DNA from: Zerene cesonia
Lineage: Eukaryota; Arthropoda; Insecta; Lepidoptera; Pieridae
NCBI RefSeq assembly: GCF_012273895.1
Contig: NC_052120.1
Span: 1,116,001-1,180,000 of the forward strand
DNA: 64,000 bases
Direction of reading: 5' to 3'
Positions within the stretch are counted from its first letter, which is position 1. Each line of letters begins with the position of its first letter. Shown here piece by piece: positions 57,733 to 64,000 of the stretch. The notes under the pieces are model-generated. The model saw nothing but the letters and a program-made list of their open reading frames with translations, ran no database searches and had not been told where the DNA came from. The translations under genes and the position numbers were made by a program.

Positions 57733-59518
57733 AACTTGTTTATAGTATGCAGTGATTAAGATTGCTAACAAATAATTAGCACAATCTTTAAAAAACAACT
57801 TATTAGTTAAAAGCATTGACCGTGAGATTTTCAAGTGATTCTCAAAAATACGTGTTTTGTCTAAGTCTAAAAAGGATTGGATAGAGTTAAAGTTTTAATT
57901 AAAATCTAATTAATAGTTAATACCGCTTTGTTTGGGTAAACTATCACAGCAAAATAAGATGCTTCTGAAAGTTTCTTAATTGAAGCAAGACTTCGCTTTT
58001 AACAAAACGCATCTATTACGTTTACTGATCGCGGTTCATTTGTTTTCTTTGTCGTTCATTTTTACGCTCCGTGGGGCGGGTTTCTGATTGAATAGTAGAT
58101 ATTGTGAAATTATGATTATGCCTAATTGTTCTGTAAATATACAGAGTCATTTTAAATATTCTACGGTAAAATCGTGGTATATTTAAACGATTTATATGAT
58201 ATGATGATGATGATTAAACGATGAAATAAAACTGTTCAGTAAGATAATATACATAAACCTTAATATGCACTATTAATATCATTCTTCATTCAGTTGCTAC
58301 CAAACAAGCACTAATAGCCATACAAAGAATATAATAAAAACAGCAAAAACTCAAAAATAGCCCCATACATCCATACCTTGATATCACACACCAATATATA
58401 CATCTAACCGAAAGCTGTATTTCGCTAAAACAGACACACAATAGCAATAGACATTGCTATAGCGATACGTGGTACATACGCATTGAGACGCTCATTAGCT
58501 TCTTTGAAACGAGACTAACTAGCGTTAGATCTCTTACGGTTAAGAGGTCGCTTAAGGCTTTGAGTTATATGTAGGGGTTGTATTGTATTGAAATATTGAC
58601 TGCGAGATTTGTATGGATGTTGTTAATATCGCGTAGTTTGTGACATTTATCAAATTACGTGTTTGGTTGCAAACTCTTTTTCTTTATTTACGTTCAAATG
58701 ATAGACACCTTTTTGTACCGTTTTTTTTTTTATATATTTAATATTCTTGTATATTATTCTGATCTATCTTAATTGTATTGTTATAATTTATATTCACTTT
58801 ACTATTTATAATTATCCAGTTTTTTCATTTATAATAATCACAATATTTATTTTCACAAACAATGTAGGTGTATTGTTTATTTCATTGTTGTGTAATATAA
58901 CACATTCATAATTATCAACTATATGGCTTTTTATACATATCTCTTCTTTGTTCGTAATTCTTATAAATTATCAATGATTGTGTTATTTATCTACGCACAA
59001 GAGATCAAATTCAGCATCTTTAATATACACACACTTTTTGAATCAACACACTGTTTATCGCAACATAAATAGCGTTATTTTTAATTGTAATTCCGAATTT
59101 TATGCAATCTCAAAAATAATTGGGTACACAATTTTTATAAACCATTCTACGTTCTTGATATTATGGGACACACAGGATACAAACTTTGACCGGATTTAAA
59201 ACCCAACACAGTTTGTCAACCTACCAATGTTACCGAAATATAATAGACCTCGAATTACCGTCAATTGTGGTTGCATTAATCGCATTACAATAATATATAC
59301 TGTATAACTATCTGTATACTTGTATTATAATATCGGAGATTAGCAATAATTCACATGTGATCCGCGGTAAGGTATACCTGGATAATTGATATAATGATTT
59401 GTAAGCAGAGCATTGTATTTGGTTTGTAATATGTTTATGCCCTGTCGTTATCTTGAAGGTGTTAATTGGTGCATGATTTTTTGTATAAAATGCACGTTAA
59501 TCTGTATTGCAAAATAAA
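57733..59518. other. AT-rich non-coding stretch
   Basis: No gene or recognisable repeat. Contains a short GATGATGAT tract at 58201-58213. Confidence 0.5.
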
Positions 59519-59770
59519 AGCAATGGTGGCTCAGTGGTGATAACCTCGGACTACAAAATAAGTCGAGGTTCGAGACCGGGCGAGCGTGGAAAAATAATTT
59601 GGTTTTTTAATTTATCTGTACATGTGGATAACATCATCACTGCTTGAAAGTTCGACGACATGTGACGTCTGCCAACCCGCACTTGGCTAGCGTGGTTGAT
59701 TATGGCCTGAACCCTCTTAGAAGGCCTGAGTTCCAGCAGTGGGAACATATAATTATATGGGCTGATATGA
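59519..59770 (+). mobile_element. SINE family C, internally deleted
   Basis: A box and B box (GGTTCGAGACC) are present. About 45 bases around the ACGGTGAAGG block are missing: ATCACTGCTTGAAAGTTCGA joins the two sides. No clear TSD, so it is older than the other copies. Confidence 0.8.
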
Positions 59771-60822
59771 TAATCTCTGTTGATAAACCTTTGTTATACT
59801 TATCAATTTTCTATGTACAAACATATTTTAAGTATTTATTTAAGAGTGCCATTAACTGATGCTTCAGTGTAACCTTTAGAATAATATTCCAGGTATCGCT
59901 TTTAAAATCTTTCGGCATATTTAACGATTAAAATTTAAAAAGATAAAACACATTAAGCACTTCCGTAGTCCACAATAAAACTACAAAAACTAATTAATAT
60001 TTTTAACGTTACATAAATAAGCTGGGTGGTATTTACGATCTATATAAAGTTGATCGAAATTTTAGTAGCATTATAATGTATCAAGTCTTTTAGAAAAATT
60101 AAATCAAGTCTTTTAAAAAAAATTCTTTTTCGTGTCAAAGTTTACAAAGTTCATCTTTGAATAGCCTAAAGTAATATCGAACTCGTAATATCACTCGAAT
60201 ATTTTATAACATTCATTCTACATTGACCCTTTAAAATCAATAGACCCCATACAAAAAGCAATGTACAACGATATTCGACCTCACCATAGCTATACAACTC
60301 TATCTACTATTAGCTATACAATGCTCGCTTTTCACGTAGCGTGTATCATTCAGCGCACAGCTATAGAACAATGGTTATAATCCGAATTAGTGTGGCCGCC
60401 GAAGCGAGAACTGGGCACAATATGAATGACCTTTGTCAATAGCATTGACGCCTCGGTAGGAGGGCCGAATAATTTAACCCGATTTGCGTTTACAGTGCAC
60501 GATGTTTGGGCGTTTAATGATTTTTGCTTTTTCAAATACCATGATTTACGACGATTATGAAGGCAACTGTTAGGTCACTGGATGAAAAATATACCTATTA
60601 GTATTATTGTACTGGTGCATGCTAATGTTTGTTGATGTTCAGTAATTTTAAGATTGAAGTTCATAAGCGAGAGCCATAATATATTTAAAAAAACAGAATG
60701 TGTACTAAAATACACGTATAACCTTGTAAGTTTATAAGTTTTACTTCAAACTGTATCTATGTATTAATGGTTTTCTATTAGATATTATAATTATATTTAT
60801 ATTTAAGAAAGTTATTGTATTA
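59771..60822. other. AT-rich non-coding stretch
   Basis: No gene. A nuclear-receptor type half site, CAAAGGTCA on the minus strand, lies at 60429-60437. Confidence 0.4.
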
Positions 60823-60987
60823 TCTATACTAATATTATAAAGCTGAAGAGTTTGTCTTTTTGAACGCACTAAACTCAGGAACTACTGGTCCGATTTTAAG
60901 AATTCTTTCAATGTTAGATAGCCCATTTCTTAAGGAAGGCTATAGGCTATATATGTACCACGGGCGAAGCCGGGGTGGACCGCTAGT
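60823..60987 (+). mobile_element. Helitron family B, full length
   Basis: TCTATACTAATATTATAAAG start, CTCAGGAACTACTGGTCCGA inside, GGGCGAAGCCGGGGTGGACC and GCTAGT end. Aligns along its full length with 48361-48529. Confidence 0.87.
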
Positions 60988-62160
60988 TAATGATATACTG
61001 ATCTTGTTGTCTTACTCCGATTTATCTATATTTTACCATTAAAAAAAATCATCCAATGTTTTGATTACTTAATATCACCAAGGCCGTACAAGACACAATA
61101 TTTACAATCACAACGTCCGACACGACGCGCTACACGATATATCGTACATTGTAAACGCACCTCACCCATGCGAGCGGCAGTCAGACTGTCTTTTGTCCGT
61201 ATTTGAATCCGATGTTAATTAAAACGAATATTGTGAACTGTAATATTTTGGCGCGAAACATACGGCCTATAGAAACGTTTTGGAGGAATATTGCTGTAAC
61301 GTTTTCGTATATCAAAGGGCTTTTGAGATAGAGGTGCGATGAATAGGTTTGTTAGTAGGATTTCAATACTAGAGAATGTAAAATGTTATTAAATATAAAA
61401 AATATAGTCTTTAGAGCAATTTTTGAGAGACTATTTGAGATCTGATTCATTAGTTTTCATTATCGATTTTTTCAAATATATAAATTACATTAACGAAAAC
61501 ATTAAAAGGCAAGTAAACGACTCTGTATATTCTTAGTTTCTATATACGGTTGATCCATAGATTAAAAAGATACCTCGATAATCTTTTAAATTTCTGCCTA
61601 CCCCCGTCTGCAAAACGGCTCTCAAAATCATTTTAATTCCATTCGAACTTAATTAAACATAATAATATTATCTCTCCGATCAGAATGTTGCCCGAAGCGT
61701 GATACACGTCACAAAATTGCATTTCCCTTTAATATTTAAGCGGGTATTTTCACCACAAAATGTACGATGTAAATTTTGTGTGGGAGTCGGTGATTGAGGC
61801 AATTTTTCGTTGCTATTGGGAAAAAATTTAAAAATGCCCAATGAATTTAGTTAATTGTTGAAGAATTTAAATAGCAACTTCCAATTTTTATTGAAATTCA
61901 AAACTTACATTCGTTTTGTTAAATATGAATATTTGTCGTCGATTTTTTTAAATATATTTGAGGTTATGTTTAATGAAATAAGTGTGTCATTTACGCATAA
62001 TAAAATGATCAGAGTTAATATAGTTATTCATTCGTTTTAAACCGTGTCTTTTCTGCTTGCACCAAGAAATTGTATTGTATTGTATTTATAACTATAACAT
62101 TTACTAGTAATTTATTATGCAGTTTTGTGTCTTTCTCTTATCAACTTATTTGACCTAAGT
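60988..62160. other. Non-coding stretch
   Basis: No gene. A CpG-bearing patch at 61105-61205 includes the palindrome ACGATATATCGT. Confidence 0.4.
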
Positions 62161-62341
62161 GATGTTCCGTGTCCCCTAGTTGGAAATGGGGCAGATGATG
62201 TACATACATGATGACAAATAGGTGAACAGCCATCTGTGTCCTACCAGACCGAGGCATTTTTGCGCGTCCTCACCAGTAATCGAACCCAGGTCCTTTCGGT
62301 TCTACGCTCACGAGTTAACCACTGTACCATGGAGGCGGTCA
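62161..62341 (-). mobile_element. tRNA-derived SINE family D, second copy
   Basis: On the minus strand: CGCCTCCATGGTACAGTGGT, B box GGGTTCGATTACTGG, and the 3' end CTAGGGGACACGGAACATCA. It aligns with 46853-47061 apart from a deletion of about 30 bases in the body. A convincing TSD was not found. Confidence 0.8.
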
Positions 62342-62343
62342 AC

Positions 62344-63599
62344 CTAGAAAAGGTGGTAATTTATTGAATAATTATTAATTCTCCTAGTTCAACGTACCAG
62401 GTCAGACGAGACGTGTTTCTAGTTCGACAGTTGATCATCGATTAAAGCATATTATTACCGGGAATTAACCCCAGAAATAATAGGAATACCCACACTAAAT
62501 AACGTATTTACCCTTTTAAGTTTTTAGCAAGCTTTTATTAATGATCGTTTAAAAAATTTTACCCTCTAAATCCCACCCACTTATTCTAATAACAATTTAT
62601 TCTCACATCCCTCAACTTGTCGACTCAAAAATATCTTCATATAAAAAATCTCTTCAGTATCTAGTACACTGTAGATAAAACCGATTCCAATACATTTAAA
62701 TATTTAAAACGAAAGAGTGCACAATGCCCACACGGTTTCGGCTGTAGAGTTTTCATCTAGGCTCCATCCCGCCCAATTCATGCCTACCTGAACACTTTGA
62801 TGCGTGTCCGGACTAAACGAAATGAAATTCGTGTTTGCGTTCAAAGTATTGGATTTTAGACTAATAAACGACGGCGTGATGTGTTACCTATTGGTTATTG
62901 CGTTGTTACTTATGTTAACATTTTATTGTTATATTTTAGAGGATTGAATCACACATTTATACAACTAGACTTCGATTAGAAGCTTCTATCATCATAATAC
63001 CGATTAATAATTTATCACCGGTTCGGAAAGCAGTATTAACAGAAAATAGCCGGCAAGAACCAATGTAGTTGCTGTTTTAAAATCATACGAATGTTATAAA
63101 TTTTACATTTGAAATTATTTATTTCAGAAACTGTCATGTTATAATCCGTTCGTGCTGTAGTAGACTCTCCCAAGCAATACACTTTTTAAATTATTTTAGT
63201 CCGACCACAGATAACATAATACTAGGTCCTACAAAACTTTTTCATTCTACACTATGGTAGTATTCCAAATCAGATGGGCCGTGAAAATATTACAAATTCC
63301 ATTTCTAGTCTATCCTGATAAATAGATAGATCCACTTTTCTTTCTTTCTTTTATACAGATATACGTTTCAAATCAATTCAATAAGTTCACTTTAAACTGT
63401 ATAACCTTCGAATTGTTGACTGAAGCCTAAGTACCTTTGAGTAGTTAAGAATCTAGACTGAAACAGTAATACTAAACATTAGAAAATAAAGGAGACGTAT
63501 CAACAGTTTATATATTCGTATTTACTGAGCTTTGATATACATTCCCCATACAATAGTTTAGGATATTTACAAAAAACAACATATCCTACTCCTACTATA
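62344..63599. other. AT-rich non-coding stretch
   Basis: No gene or recognisable repeat. Confidence 0.5.
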
Positions 63600-63824
63600 T
63601 CCTACTAATATTATAAATGCGAAAGTTTGTAAGGATATGTGTGTGTTTGTTGCTCTTTCACGCAAAAACTGCTCAACCGATTGCAATGGAATTTTGTATG
63701 TAGACAGCTAGACAACTGGAATAACATATAGGCAACTGTATATCTCTATCTATATAATATGTATTATCCCGATATTCCTACGGAATACGTACTTACGCAG
63801 GTGAAATCGCGGGGCACAGCTAGT
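63600..63824 (+). mobile_element. Helitron family A, full length with small insert
   Basis: TCCTACTAATATTATAAATG (after two extra TCCTAC units) to GGGGCACAGCTAGT. About 26 AT-rich bases are inserted after GGCAACTG. The bases after CTAGT resemble those after the copy at 54887. Confidence 0.9.
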
Positions 63825-64000
63825 TATATCATAATAATAGACAGTTATTTCGATATGGAGGAATAAAGTAACCGGAACGTTGCGTTCTGACGGTTTCGCA
63901 ACAAACGCTGCAACTTGATACCTTGCCTTACAAATTGCTTGCATGTGATCCTTGTTCCACATATACGGGGCAGGCTGCAGCGGTGTGATGCTTCTATTTT

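Noticed and set aside
1740..63824. A CRISPR-like array, given many similar ~200-bp units
   Set aside because: Units are dispersed, lie in both orientations and have Helitron ends; no short repeats at regular spacing. The sequence is eukaryotic.

Overview
The window is non-coding, repeat-dense eukaryotic DNA, most probably from a butterfly or moth (Lepidoptera). The grounds are the AT-rich base composition, many small Helitron-like elements of the type described from Lepidoptera (5' TC, 3' hairpin then CTAGT), and several tRNA-derived SINE families with intact A and B boxes, two of them flanked by clear target-site duplications (TSDs). No open reading frame can be defended as a protein-coding gene; the longer apparent ORFs lie in repeats, in AT-rich sequence or across the assembly gap. 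There are no prokaryotic signals.

Layout. 1-20.8 kb: Helitron-like copies (families A, B, J and degenerate relatives), a pogo/Tigger-like MITE with internal TIR-like motifs (6174-6601), a MITE with subterminal inverted repeats (family G), a foldback repeat (family F), retroposon-like family H, and a (TA)n-expanded repeat (family I). 20.89-21.40 kb: the only gene-like feature, a CpG-rich leader exon on the minus strand ending at a consensus splice donor and carrying four iterated hairpins; its upstream side runs into a 1000-base assembly gap (21534-22533). 22.5-46 kb: further Helitrons, tRNA-derived SINEs (family C), a SINE-like foldback (family E), and tail ends of LINE-type retroposons. 46-64 kb: SINE family D, a 31-bp-arm palindrome, three family H copies, three full or partial family C copies, a paired X-box (RFX-type) cluster at 52.65 kb, and a ~300-bp inverted-repeat element at 52.9-53.2 kb.

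Biology. The window reads as intergenic or long-intron sequence assembled by mobile elements. Families A, B and J share the 5' word ACTAATATTATAAA and end in CTAGT, which fits mobilisation by a common Rep/Helicase. Families C and D carry pol III promoters; C ends in a LINE-like 3' tail, fitting LINE-driven retrotransposition. Three SINE copies have inverted 5' segments of the kind made by twin priming. The most interesting items are the hairpin-array leader exon, the pogo-like element with about ten internal TIR-like motifs, the twin-primed SINEs, the reiterated Helitron 5' ends, and the X-box cluster. Family letters are local to this annotation.
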